Origin: Haematobia irritans
Lineage: Eukaryota; Arthropoda; Insecta; Diptera; Muscidae
Direction: 5' to 3'
Assembly: GCF_050003625.1 (NCBI RefSeq)
Contig: NC_134398.1
Location: 89,727,832-89,791,831 of the forward strand
Length of the DNA: 64,000 nt
Shown here: in pieces, positions 9,121 through 19,698 of the stretch
How the letters are laid out: each line of letters begins with the position of its first letter
Position numbering within the stretch: position 1 is the first letter of the stretch
Notes under the pieces: model-generated
What the model saw: the letters and a program-made list of their open reading frames with translations, nothing else
Told to the model about the DNA's origin: nothing
The model's database searches: none
Translations under genes and position numbers: made by a program

Positions 9121-10771
9121 CCCAATAAACACAGGATGAGCGTTTTTCAAATGCAACACCTCTTCAGTTTGAGGGTAAATATCATTTTCAACATAAATTC
9201 AACTTGACTTGAAAAAGCTCATCTTCAATTCATCTTCAAATTGTTTGCGAATTACAACCAATTTGGCAAAATGTTGACGAAAACTTTGAAAATGTGTTGA
9301 AGATAATTGGAGAAAACTTTGACAAAACACTACCCTGAAATGCAACGAAAAAACCACATGGTTTTCAATACTACTTTGGACAACAAAGTTCGTGGAAGAA
9401 ATACAAAAATGTGGAAATTTTTTAATAATCAATTGAAATTGCTTATAATAATTGGTAAGTAAAACTAAAACACGAAATGAAAACTTGAAGGAAGTCACTA
9501 AACTCAAATCTCTTTGCAGACAACTAAAATATTTGGATGCTGATTCTTGGACACATTAAGAGGCTGGCCGATGAAAAATGGTAGTGGCTTATCGAGAAGA
9601 GAAAGTTTCCATAAATCAAAGTGCAACCAAAAAAACTTGGTATTTATGCTTTTCCATATCAACAACTACTGGATGATAATTCGCATCACATCGATAGTTT
9701 AATTTATATCGCATCATCGGTTTAATTTGTTATTTTGTGAATTGAAATTGCTGGAAATTTATTCCAATTATCTGGCCATCAAGTTCCTGAAAATTGCCAG
9801 TATTTTAATAACAACAATTTTGTAATACCAACGTTCTTGAGGAAATCACGAAGTACCTGGTCAGTTGGAAGAAATACAAGTTGGTAAGTCAAAATAAAAA
9901 GTGAAATGAAAACATAATGGAAATCACAAAACTCGATTGTTTTGCAGAAAACTAAAATCATTGAATGGTATATTCTTGGAAGATGTTGGCCGATGAAAAA
10001 CCGATGAAGGAAACAACAAAGAAAAGTTTTCAGAAAACTTACAAAGTGCAACCAATTAAAACAAAGTGCAACAATTCCTATATCAAGAACTTCTGGATGA
10101 AAATGTGCATTACATCAATTTACATCCCGTCATCAGTTTGATATTTTGTGATTTCCTCTTGCTGGAATCTATTCTAACACACAAGCCAGCAAGTTCCTCG
10201 ATAGTAAATATTTCAAATTGCCAGCATATTAATGACACCAACATTATGGAGGAAATGGAATTATACATGTAAAAATGTTTAAGATATTTAAAGTTGTATT
10301 CATAGTTTTATTTATTAATACGTTTAATAAGATAATTACATTTTGATTGGTATAATATTATTATTTTCATATATTATTAATGTTATTTTTAAGATTATTA
10401 TATTTGTTAACGAAAAAATAATAAAATTTACAAAATCCCTAGAAGTTTAGTATTGACTTTCAGTTGGAACTAGGATTGACTTTCATACAAATTGTGGTTT
10501 GAAAGTATTCGCAACAATGCTAGTTTTTTATTTTTCTCACATTGAAAACTGTTTGAGAAATTATTGAGTAGCGATGCATTTCAATTTGAGGATTACAATT
10601 GAGAAATTATTGCTATTGTGTTGAATTTTACTGTTGAGGGTAATGTCTGTTTTTTGTTGAGAACGCGATTTTCTCAACAATTTCTCAACTTGAATATTAC
10701 CCTAATCCTTTGAAAAAATGTTTGAAAAATTATTGAATTTTAGTATTTTTCAAACGTTTGTGTTTATTGGG
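9121..10771. mobile_element. TIR element with duplicated intron-like segments
   Basis: Bounded by inverted ends CCCAATAAACACA and TGTTTATTGGG, flanked by AT on both sides. The ends are packed with TTGAAAA, TTGAG and CTCAAC motifs on both strands. The middle contains two diverged copies of a roughly 430-bp segment (about 9400-9830 and 9830-10260). Each has a GTAAGT...TTTGCAG intron-like stretch of 64-65 nt (9455-9519 and 9884-9947). A third copy lies on the opposite strand at 62690-63030. There is no long ORF. Superfamily unknown. Confidence 0.6.
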
Positions 10772-10964
10772 ATAGCTCAAACAAAAGTCAAAAAATCAAA
10801 TTGCGATCCGCGGAACTATGGAGCGTAAGTTGAACATAAAACTAAATGACAAAAGGAACGATGAGGACGAAAGAGATGGAACTAGTGACAATCTTTCCTT
10901 TTAGTGAACCCTTCATTGGAACTAGTTCGTTCCGGAACGACACAATACTAGTTACGGGGAACAA

Positions 10965-11890
10965 TTTTCACTGGGATTTCACTGGGATTTTTTGAAATAT
11001 CATTGTTGACGATAATTTGGCTACAAAATCGAGATTTTATTTTACCAGTTATTTGGTATATTTCTTTGAAGGCAGACGGACGGTTTGATATTTTGTAATT
11101 TTTTATTAAATGTATCTGCTTGCTCAATAATAACAATATCTTCAACAAGAGGATTTGCTTCGAAAGAATAGTATACTCAATACTCACTCTGTTTTCTGTG
11201 CGATGAAAGATTTTTTTTCAGTTGCTTCTGCCTGTTGTGCTTAAGTTTGAATAGTTTTATTATGAAGATCTGGATTTGTTGAGAGTGAGTATTATGTATT
11301 AATTTATGTTTCATTGAATTCATTAATTAAATGATCAATTTCGATATTTTCCAAGTTATTATTGTGCGGAGGCAACAATCGGTTTGAGGCAAAATCTAAG
11401 TCACGGCGAAAATTATTCCAATTGGTGTTTTTATATGATATTATGGTATTTTGAGTTTCAGAAGGAAGCCAATGTGCTGAAGTTTTAAATTCAGTTTAAG
11501 TGGAAAATGATCTGAGAATGATGATATCTGAAAATTAGCCACATTTCTACTGATTAGTATGATGATTTTCCAGCCAATTAAAAAGTATTTTACCATTCGA
11601 ATTTTCGATGACATCTCCCCATGCGGAATTTTTTGAATTGAGATCTCCACCCAGCACAAAAGCATCAAAATTTTGACAAAGACGCAGTAATTTTTCCAGA
11701 TAATTTCCAAGTTGCTGAGCTGGGTGATTACATGGAATGTAAACAGATCCAAATAAATATTTTTTGTGGTATTATTAAAAGAAGATTGGACTTTTATCAG
11801 GGATGTTTTAATGCCGACATCATTTTATAAAACTTTGTCAAAAAGAAATGTGTGTTTTTTTTTTAACTACTGCAACACCCAATGGTGAGT
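10965..11890 (-). pseudogene. LINE ORF2 fragment: AP endonuclease domain and linker
   Basis: The minus strand shows the endonuclease signature: SVYIPCNHPAQ, then LGGDLNSKNSAWGD with the catalytic Asp and Asn, then LLNWLENH-type sequence. Further on are TNWNNFRRDLDF and an SAFKEIYQITGKIKSR-like stretch, which in Jockey-clade elements lies between endonuclease and RT. Several stops and shifts break the frame. The RT domain is absent because the element is truncated near 10965. Confidence 0.75.
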
Positions 11891-12629
11891 TGTCATACAC
11901 AAAGTTGTATCCATCTAGTTTAACTTTTCTTTTTTTTTCAGATGGCATTCCTGAATGAAATAGAATGCTTTTGAGATCTTATATTGAAAGTTAAAATATT
12001 TATGACTCTATGGTCCATATTTAGTTTTAATTTTGTTAAGGATACGAATAAATTCGGCTTTGGCCTCAGATTTTTGCATCTTTGAATATTCAGACAGGAA
12101 TATGTTTATTTTCTGTTCAATTGACAGCTCTTCTGGCTCAAGGAAAAGAGCGCCTAATTTCATAAATTGTTCAATAATTGATGGTTTTTGTACAGTATGA
12201 CTTGGTACTGGACGTGTATTAAAAAGACTGGCAAAGCTTTGCTCAGGGACGATACGTGAAACACCAATAGCACTTTGGACATTGTTCCTTGCAATGGAAC
12301 GTTCTTCTGCCGCTTTGGCAATTCATTGTTTTCTGGCTGCAGCATATTTTTTGTAAGTGGGGCAGCCTCCCCAGTTTGCAGGATGTCCAGGTTCTTTGCA
12401 ATTATTGCAAAAAGGTTCATTGTTATCTTCTCGATGTCTCTGACACTCACCAGGATTTTGATTTTGGTCACACTTTACTCATCTGTAACTAGAGTTACAA
12501 TTTTTTGCAGTGTGACCCCATCTCTGACACCTACGGCATTGCATGTCCGTTTCCGTTCTTTTCGGCTTTACCCATGCAACTATTTGATTTTGTAAACTGT
12601 TTATTTTAGAAACATCACTTACTATTTTT

Positions 12630-13979
12630 CATAAGCGTAGGAAGGCCTCTGGGGAGGGGGCTTAGACCGCATAAAGTTCCGCTATAGACTTTCATGCACA
12701 ATCGAATTACTTTGGTTGCCACCGTGGTGCAATGGTTAGCATGCCCGCCTTGCATACACAAGGTCGTGGGATCGATTCCTGCTTCGACCGAACACCAAAA
12801 AGTTTTTCAGCGGTGGATTATCCCACCTCAGTAATGCTGGTGACATTTCTGAGGGTTTCAAAGCTTCTCTAAGTGGTTTCACTGCAATGTGGAACGCCGT
12901 TCGGACTCGGCTATAAAAAGGAGGTCCCTTATCATTGAGCTTAACATGGAATCGGGCAGCACTCAGTGATAAGAGAGAAGTTCACCAATGTGGTATCACA
13001 ATGGACTGAATAGTCTAAGTGAGCCTGATACATCGGGCTGCAACATAACCTAACCTAACCTAACCTAACCTTGGTTGTGGTAGCAGTTGCCGATGGCAAT
13101 GTTTGAGATCTGATATTTATAAAATAAATCTGTGGTTGAACTTTTGATTTACTTGAATAACTAAAGCTCCTTTATTATTTTGTTTAGTCTGGTTTAGTCA
13201 ATTTAATTTAAAAAAATAGTAATTGATACTATTCTTTCATAAATTAATATCTTAATAATGCTGCAAAAAAGCATAGCCAAAAAGAAGTGCAAATGTTCTT
13301 TTTGGGTCCGGAAGTGGTGCAAAAATGGTGGAGAAGCGATGAATGTAATATGAAATTGTCATAGAACGAATGTCCACCGTTTCAACAGCCGTTGCAATGA
13401 ATTTGCATCACTTCTTAAGTTGTGATCCAAATTCAGTGTTTTGAATGTGAATTAAAAAATTTTGTTATATTTTCCCAAATAATTAATTTTTATATTTTTT
13501 TATGATTTTTAATGCATTCTAACGCTTGCTTGAAACGTTTTCCCTCGAATATTTTCAAAAATTCTATAAAAATTTCTATAATTAATTTAGCATTTTTGTG
13601 GCAAAATTTGAATAATTTGTACCATTTTATTTATTCTTACTTTTTTTAAAAAGAAAACAAAAAATTACGCATTAAAATATGAAAAAAATTAAGTAAACAA
13701 ACTTCCTGTGTAGTTAAAATAATTAACTTCTTTGTGAGGACATTTTTGGAAGTGCTTTTAAAGTTGTGCCTTTAGAACAACTCCCAATTTTTTTGCTGAG
13801 AAAAGTGTGGAACTACTTTTAGTTGCTTTATTATAAATTAATTGTCGAGTTATTTTGATGCCTATATTGTTATTCATTTTTATGAAATAAAACATTAATT
13901 GAACCTATAAGTTCAGTCTATTAATTTTCAGCTAGGGGGGCTATAGCCCCCCTAGGAAAAATGTATAGCTACGCTAATG
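12630..13979. mobile_element. hAT-like non-autonomous element
   Basis: Inserted in the LINE with a perfect 8-bp duplication CTATTTTT (12622-12629 and 13980-13987), as expected for hAT. The ends are short inverted repeats CATAAGCGTAG and, from the right, CATTAGCGTAG. A G/C-tract palindrome (13932-13954) lies near the right end. A SINE is inserted at 12719-13070. No transposase remains; the rest is AT-rich with no ORF. Confidence 0.82.
12719..13070 (+). mobile_element. tRNA-derived SINE with CCTAA tail
   Basis: A 352-bp element flanked by TTGGTTG (12712-12718 and 13071-13077). The head has an internal Pol III promoter: A box TGGTGCAATGG and B box GGATCGATTCC (GGTTCGATTCC in the other copies). 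The body includes CGGCTATAAAAAGGAGG. The tail is a run of TAACC units. Further copies lie at 23308 and 35688, and a diverged body at 29865. Confidence 0.88.
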
Positions 13980-14036
13980 CTATTTTTCCAGGAAATAAAG
14001 AAACGAGGAAAAGGCCAGTGTCAATATTGTTTTTAA

Positions 14037-15639
14037 CCCTTTCGACCCTAAAGTTGCCTGTGGGCAACTTTTTGTGTTTTGAGACTCACTGTCAGCGTTG
14101 TTTTTGTTTTTGTTCATAAAACTGTAACGGTATCGAAAGCTACAAGTGTTTTCTTCAAGTTGAATGAAAAATCAGCTAATTTGGTTGTCAATTAGCAAAA
14201 AAATTTTCATTAATACGTACGTACCTCAAAAAAAAATATTTACGAATTTAAAAAGAAGTTTTTATACATGTGACTTTTTCCAAAAATTACAACTAAAATG
14301 TTGAAAGTTTTTATTAAATCTATTGTAGTACATGTCAAATAAAATATTTCTGGAAGTCAAATCTTAGAATTGCAAAAAAACAACAGATGGGAAATTTTTA
14401 AAATTGAAATGTTGCCTGTGGGCAACTTTGGGCAATTGTGGTAGTAAAATTACATATTTTTTTTTTTTTTTTGAACATAAGACCTGGAGAAAAAAGGTTT
14501 GAAAAACAATGATTTTGAAAAAACTTTGAACTTCAATTGGGATGTCCCAGTGACGAGAAATGCGGCGATGATCTGGAAAACATATCTGCAGTGCAGTGGG
14601 GAATTTGGAAGGAGTCGTAAAAAGGGAGGAAGCCACTTCTTGGCAACATACTAGTGGATTAGCACGAATATTGACGCTTTATAATACTTTGTTTTTTACA
14701 CCGCCAGTTAAATTGACATGGGTTAAAAAAAAAAAAAAACATTTTCGTGAGTCGTGAATGAAATGTAAACGAAACCTCGTGAATGTGCGTGAACGGGATT
14801 AAAGAAAAATGTGTGGCGCGTGAGCGTGAGTAAAAATCAAATTGTGTTCGTGATTGTGAGTGAGTAAACTTTCTCCGAAATCACGCTCCCGATAAAAATT
14901 TACTTTCACGATCCAACCCACGCTCACGATCCAACTGACGCTAAAGATAAAATTCACGTTAACAATAAAATTCATATTCACGATAACTCACGGTAAAACA
15001 GACACAAAAAGTCACAATCACGAACAAATTCACGTTCACGATTAAATTCAAGCTCACCGATTTTAATCACCTTTACATATTTAATCACGCTTAAGGTTTC
15101 AATAGCGTGAGTCACGAGAAATTTCGTTAATTACCAGAATTTTATTGAGCCACGAAAATTGTCGTGTTCCGAAAATATTCGTGACTTACGAGATTTGTCA
15201 TGAATTACGAAAATGGTCGTGAATCGTGCGAAAGCGTGAGACAAAAACATTGTTCATGTGTGAGCGTGTGCGAGTATGACTTTTCATTTCGTGACCGTGA
15301 ATTCCTACCTACATGGCATGCGTGAGTACAAATATTTCTTGGTGAATGTGTTTGAGCGTGATTGAAATTCCACTCACGCGCGCATCTAAGTATATATTTA
15401 CTGTAAAATAACAAAAAACTTAACAAAAATACAATAAAACGTAATACGTCTATCATTACAAAACAAAATAGTTTGTAGTCACAATTGCCCAAAGTTGCCC
15501 ACAGGCAACATTCTCTACCGCCTAAACGAATGGGCGTGGCGACCCGAAATTTTGGCTAGACGCTTGTTAAATGACTTCAACATGATTAAAAGTAAAAAAA
15601 AAATTTAGCGATACCTATAAAAATTCGGGGTCGAAAGGG
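14037..15639. mobile_element. piggyBac-like non-autonomous element with TCACG/CGTGA array
   Basis: Flanked by TTAA on both sides (14033-14036 and 15640-15643) with terminal inverted repeats CCCTTTCGACCC. Internally there is a 30-bp inverted repeat (about 14410-14439 and 15481-15510) built on GTTGCCTGTGGGCAAC, which also occurs near the left end. The stretch 14740-15380 is crowded with CGTGA and TCACG on both strands. There is no transposase ORF. It interrupts LINE ORF1. Confidence 0.82.
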
Positions 15640-16267
15640 TTAATGGAATTTGTAGTTGTGAATTTGTTTATGTTTGCTACAGTATCGGGAACAATAGTAT
15701 CTAGCTCAGATTTTATTTCATCAATTTCAGTGTCAGAAGTGAGACCTCTCAATACTAGAGATGTTTGTTTCAATTCTTTCGGTGTGAAAGAATAAAAATT
15801 AATATTTTTCTCCCTTAAAATTGTCATCATTGACGTATGGACAGTTGTATCTGCAAAGTAAATTTTGCTTTTGTTTTCGTTAATTTTGTGATTTTAACTC
15901 AAAATTTTTGGATTGTGCTCCGAAGAGTGTCAACTAGTGTTCTTATATTCACAATATAGATGTAAATGGGAGGACACCATTTTGGTTTTTGTGTAGTTTT
16001 GTTGTTGTTAATGTTGTTTTTAACTGGTGGTTGCGAGCTGCAAATGGGACATTCGATATTGACATCAGCCAACTCTCCAAGGATGTCAAACCTGTTCTGG
16101 TCAGTGGGTTGGTAATTTTTAATTTTTCCGACAGGTCAGGAATAACAATGTCTGTTGGTGGTAATGCATTCTCAAGCCGCTGCCTTTTACGGTAGTTGGA
16201 TTGAGTGATGACGAGATCATTGCTATTGTTGCCGGCAATGACCACTTGTTGATGCTGATTTGATGTG

Positions 16268-16640
16268 GGTATTTCCAAAGATTATAGGTTTGAGGAAGAT
16301 GGGAGATTGGCTTGCGTCATACCAAATGTTGAATTTACCAGATTAGTTTAATACATGTTTGTAACCTTTTAGTTGTTTTTCGTTTTTATTTTTTAAATGA
16401 AAAATTTAATTTTCTTAGAGAAACAATGTTAAATTTTAGGCAACAACAAAAGAAATTACATTTTCCCCTTTATGGAAATTTATTTCGTGCACTTAATTTC
16501 TTTTTATTTGCATTTTAATGCTATGTCAATACTTGTCGTATACGCGTTTGGTTCGAATATTAAACTAATGTGGTAAATGGTTTGATGTGCTCAGTAGCCA
16601 ATCTCCCATCTTCCTCTTCTATAATCTTTGGGTATTTCTA
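16268..16640. repeat. Imperfect inverted repeat, about 45-bp arms
   Basis: The left arm 16268-16313 and right arm 16596-16640 are near-complementary; the core AGCCAATCTCCCATCTTCCT is exact in the right arm. The spacer is about 280 bp, AT-rich and without features. On the minus strand the right arm lies in a short open stretch ending near GRWEIGY, and the left arm lies in one ending LVstop on the plus strand. Origin unknown; it could be two inverted fragments of one sequence. Confidence 0.6.
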
Positions 16641-16749
16641 CCTCAGTAACGTCACACTCCATATCGTGAGGGATACGGCCAGGCATATTATATGCAAAAT
16701 TTGTAGGAGAATTGCCTGGGTCAACAGTATTACCAAAAAATATAAAATT

Positions 16750-17349
16750 TAATGAAATTTATTTTCCACAAAATAATATACGTCTGTCTATGTTCAGTGT
16801 TGCCAACTTTTTTTCCCTGTGCGCCTGGTAATAATTCTGCATATCAAATTCAGTTACTTGTAATTTTGGTGTTTTATGTTGACTACTTTATGCTAAATAT
16901 TTCTTTCACTTTTTGGTGATTTGCAATAGAATTCGATTAACTTTGCATGTTTGTGCCTAAGTTGCAATCATCTGAAAAGTGGTGCCAACTAAAAGAGAGT
17001 AAAAACATTCGACAACATTTTGGACAACCAAATATTTCCTACACTCATAGAAACAAGTCTGTTGTTAATATCAAACGCTGTCTGCTGTTTTTCAGCAAAC
17101 AATCTGTTATTTTGGAGCAGCAAACATACTGCAGGAAAGTCAGTTGTTTGCTGAAATTTCCTGCTGATACGAATAAAATTATAAATTCACTCCGGTCAAA
17201 TGGACATTACTAAAATGGTACACATTATATAAAATCAAAAATTAAAAACAATTCGAATTTTTTATTATGTAATCAAATTTGTGAACAAACTATCCTTTTT
17301 AGTAATTTACATTTTTTTAATTAAATGGGATTTGTATACGCTTAACTTC
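16750..17349. mobile_element. AT-rich spacer and a truncated AGCAGAC-type TIR element
   Basis: From 17041 the sequence begins TACACTCATAGAAACAAGTC and is filled with GTCTGCTG and AGCAAAC motifs up to about 17165, like the complete element that follows. No matching right end is seen before 17350. The stretch 16750-17040 shows nothing recognisable. Confidence 0.5.
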
Positions 17350-17835
17350 TACACTCATAGAAAAAAGTCTGCAAATAACAGCAGTCGATGTCTGCTGCTA
17401 TATTTTTGTACTTCAGGGCCTAATGAACAATAAATTATAAAATTTTTAAGTTATAAATTGTTTCCCAAAGCATATTTAAGAACCAAAAGTAATTTTTGGT
17501 ATATTTTTGCACTGTAACATACTTACAAGCTAATAAATACGATCAGCAAACATTTTGTTTGCTGTTATGCCTCAAATCGATAAATATTCACATTTTTACT
17601 CAATTAGTATAGATTTGCATAAAATATTGTTTTAATTATGTTAGGATATCTCCTAAGTTGATATTTTTATTTGTTTCAGCCAAAATAAAACATGATTTAG
17701 TGTATTCGAGCTTCAAAAATAGCAGGAAATGTTTGCTATTTCAGCAAACAGTGACTGCTGTCCCTTTTTCAGCAGACTTTCTGCTGTTTTAGCAGACTTT
17801 TCTGCTGTCCCTACTAACAAATTTCTTTCGGTGTA
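17350..17835. mobile_element. TA-flanked TIR element, AGCAGAC/AGCAAAC motif family
   Basis: Ends TACACTCATAGAAAAAAGTC and, from the right, TACACCGAAAGAAATTTGTT, with TA as the probable target duplication. Both ends are packed with GTCTGCTG, CAGCAAAC and CTGCTGTCCC on both strands, around an AT-rich centre. A reverse-oriented relative lies at 31182-31615. No ORF. TA target and CAC end suggest a Tc1/mariner-type non-autonomous element; this is inference. Confidence 0.7.
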
Positions 17836-18228
17836 TATATATGTGGCTAACATAAATATTTGTCCCGAACGACAAATCTAACATGTCAATGTCTTCGATA
17901 GTCGATATATGGCTGTTCTACACCCTCAAAAAAAATCGCTTCTTTAACATATGTTCCAAACATATTTTGCAGGAAGCACATATATTATTGCATACTGCCG
18001 AAACATTAATATGTTTGTTTTATGTGAACATATTATATGTTTGGAAGCATTTTGAGCCAAAAATATTATATGCTTGGAAGAATTTTTCCCAAACACGATT
18101 GTGCATTCCCTAACATACTCGTAATTTTCACTTCCACGAAATTTTTTAGTTATTGGCACCTTTCTCTGTAATACAAATAATGTTGAAGAAATTATTCACT
18201 TTTATAAATTTTTTAAATTTTACCTTTC

Positions 18229-18303
18229 GCCTGCACGGAGAATCGAACCGAGGACCATACAGTTTGTAAGCCAACACACTATCCACTGGGCTACGTAGCT
18301 GTT
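18229..18303 (-). repeat. tRNA-derived SINE head (not a functional tRNA)
   Basis: On the minus strand: A box TAGCCCAGTGGATAG and B box GGTTCGATTCT. The TψC stem does not pair properly and no acceptor stem can be closed, so this is a tRNA-like Pol III promoter relic. Confidence 0.6.
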
Positions 18304-18411
18304 ATAGTCACCAGTAGATAATTATCGTTTTAAGTTACATTTATATAGCATAGTTTGCAGCGCCCACGAGCCCATGCAAACATAACATTATTTAACAGAA
18401 ACATACATTTG

Positions 18412-18490
18412 TTTGCCACGTGGAGCAGTGGTTAGCATGTCTGCTTTGCATGCAAAGGGTCGTGGGTTCAATCCCTGCTCCGACCGAATT
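18412..18490 (+). repeat. tRNA-derived SINE head with T-run
   Basis: A box TGGAGCAGTGG and B box GGGTTCAATCCC, followed directly by a run of T that would stop Pol III. The 3' part (GGTCGTGGGTTC...CGACCGA) matches the head of the 352-bp SINE, so this is a short relative or head-only copy. Confidence 0.65.
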
Positions 18491-19698
18491 TTTTTTTTTA
18501 ATTTACACATTTATATTTATACTATATTAATTTTTTTAAATGAAACATCGAAATGTGCGTTATTAAAGATTTATAGTCAGTAACAGTGCTTGATATAAAC
18601 GAAATTGAATGATTTTTGGATAAAATATTATTTTTTATTGCAAAAATAACAATCTTGTAATAAAAAACTGTTTTTGTACAAAACTTTAAAATTTGGAAGG
18701 AATTCAAAAACTAACAAAAGAAGAACGTGGAGTCGAGTATAAACATACATACATAATTTTATAATATAAACATAAATTTATTTAGGAGTGAACAGTTTTT
18801 TACTAGCATTTAACACCATCGCTCTAAAATTCCTTTTATTTTTCTTTAATAATTCATTTTAAAGAAAATAAACTTTTTAAATTGTTTTAGCTGTAAAAGT
18901 CGAACTTAATGCCCGCTTTTATATTTGATGGTGTCCGTCAACTCCTCGTGGACTACTTTTTAATAAAGTGAAACTAAACTTTGTTTTTTTACATTTTACT
19001 GTGTAATTTTTCACTATTTCCTCCTTATTTCATTTTACCGTCCCAACTCTAAAAAGAGTATAGTGCCCTTTCGTTATTTTTATGAAGACCCCTGATTTCT
19101 TTTAACGAACCAAGAAAAAAATAATGCCAAAATGATAAACAAAACACATGTCCACACATACATAAAATGCTGCTCTCAAGGCGAAAACATAAGCTGTTTG
19201 TTTTTCAAATGTCTATTCTCTTGGTTCATAATGTATATTCTCTTTATTCAAATTAAATAATATTTAGACTTAAACATATCAAATTTTTGGCCTTATCATA
19301 AAACAGTTTTCCGAAACAACATACAAGCGGTTTCACAGAAATTGTTCTCTTTTGACTCTTTTGCTGTGTTATATTGATATCTTTCGTCAACTCTCCCGGT
19401 TTCCATCTCTATTTCTCTCTATACTCTCTCTGTCGCTTTGAATAAAATATCACAACATATGTATGTTTAGTCAAAATTTGTAAATTTATATATGTTTGTA
19501 TTCACACATATGATTTTTATGAAACATTCATGCCCCAAACATAATATATTCTAACATATTAACATAGATGTCCCAAACATTTAGTGTTAGTTTAGGAAAA
19601 TTACATGTTCGCACTTAAATATATTGTGGTTTAAAATCGTGCCCGAAACACATTTTGTTTATATAGGAACATATGAAAAACATATTTTTCTAACAGTG

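Larger units (their letters stand above)
8703..10960. mobile_element. Unclassified element rich in GAACTAGTTC palindromes
   Basis: Both edges carry clusters of GGAACTAGTTCC-like palindromes and GTTCC/GGAAC repeats (8745-8820 and 10850-10950), around an AT-rich core. The core holds a perfect hairpin (9018-9053) and a nested element (9121-10771). I could not define clean terminal repeats or a target duplication, so the borders are approximate. No coding potential seen. Confidence 0.4.
12000..16278 (-). pseudogene. LINE ORF1 (gag-like) in three pieces
   Basis: The N-terminal piece (15949-16278) is Asn/Gln-rich. Residues translated from 15650-15830 (FYSFTPKELKQTSLVLRGLT) fit the PRE_C2HC region of Jockey-type ORF1 proteins. 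The frame breaks at the TTAA of the piggyBac-like insertion and resumes at 14032 with KNNIDTGLFLVSLFPGK. It breaks again at the hAT element and continues at 12621 with zinc-knuckle motifs CRRCQRWGHTAKNC and CNNCKEPGHPANWGGC. Internal stops are present, so it is dead. The product would be an RNA-binding nucleocapsid-like protein. Confidence 0.75.
10965..16280 (-). mobile_element. Jockey-like non-LTR retrotransposon, fragmented by nested insertions
   Basis: Read from right to left, pieces of one LINE follow in order: the ORF1 N-terminus (15644-16278), a short ORF1 piece (13988-14032), ORF1 zinc knuckles and C-terminus (about 12000-12621), the ORF2 endonuclease domain (about 11440-11880) and the linker towards RT (10965-11440). 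The gaps are exactly the hAT element (12630-13979) and the piggyBac-like element (14037-15639). The RT domain and 3' end are missing; the element stops near 10965. Both ORFs contain stops and frameshifts. Confidence 0.78.
17921..19698. mobile_element. TA-flanked TIR element, AAACATAT motif family
   Basis: The left end CACCCTCAAAAAAAATCGC and the right end, read inward, CACTGTTAGAAAAATATG are each preceded by TA. ACATATG, AACATATT and related motifs fill both subterminal regions (17940-18120 and 19440-19690). The interior carries two tRNA-derived SINE heads (18229-18303 and 18412-18490). No ORF of note. Confidence 0.65.

Noticed and set aside
12719..12795. tRNA gene
   Set aside because: A and B boxes are present, but they belong to a dispersed SINE with body and tail, and no cloverleaf with a paired acceptor stem forms.
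13046..13070. Interstitial telomere repeat
   Set aside because: The TAACC run is the tail of a SINE with target duplications, and the same tail recurs at each SINE copy.
14740..15380. CRISPR-like or satellite array
   Set aside because: The CGTGA/TCACG words are irregularly spaced on both strands without a fixed repeat-spacer period, and lie inside a TTAA-flanked element.
18229..18490. Two tRNA genes
   Set aside because: The minus-strand one has a mispaired TψC stem; the plus-strand one matches the SINE head and ends in a T-run. Both are treated as SINE heads.
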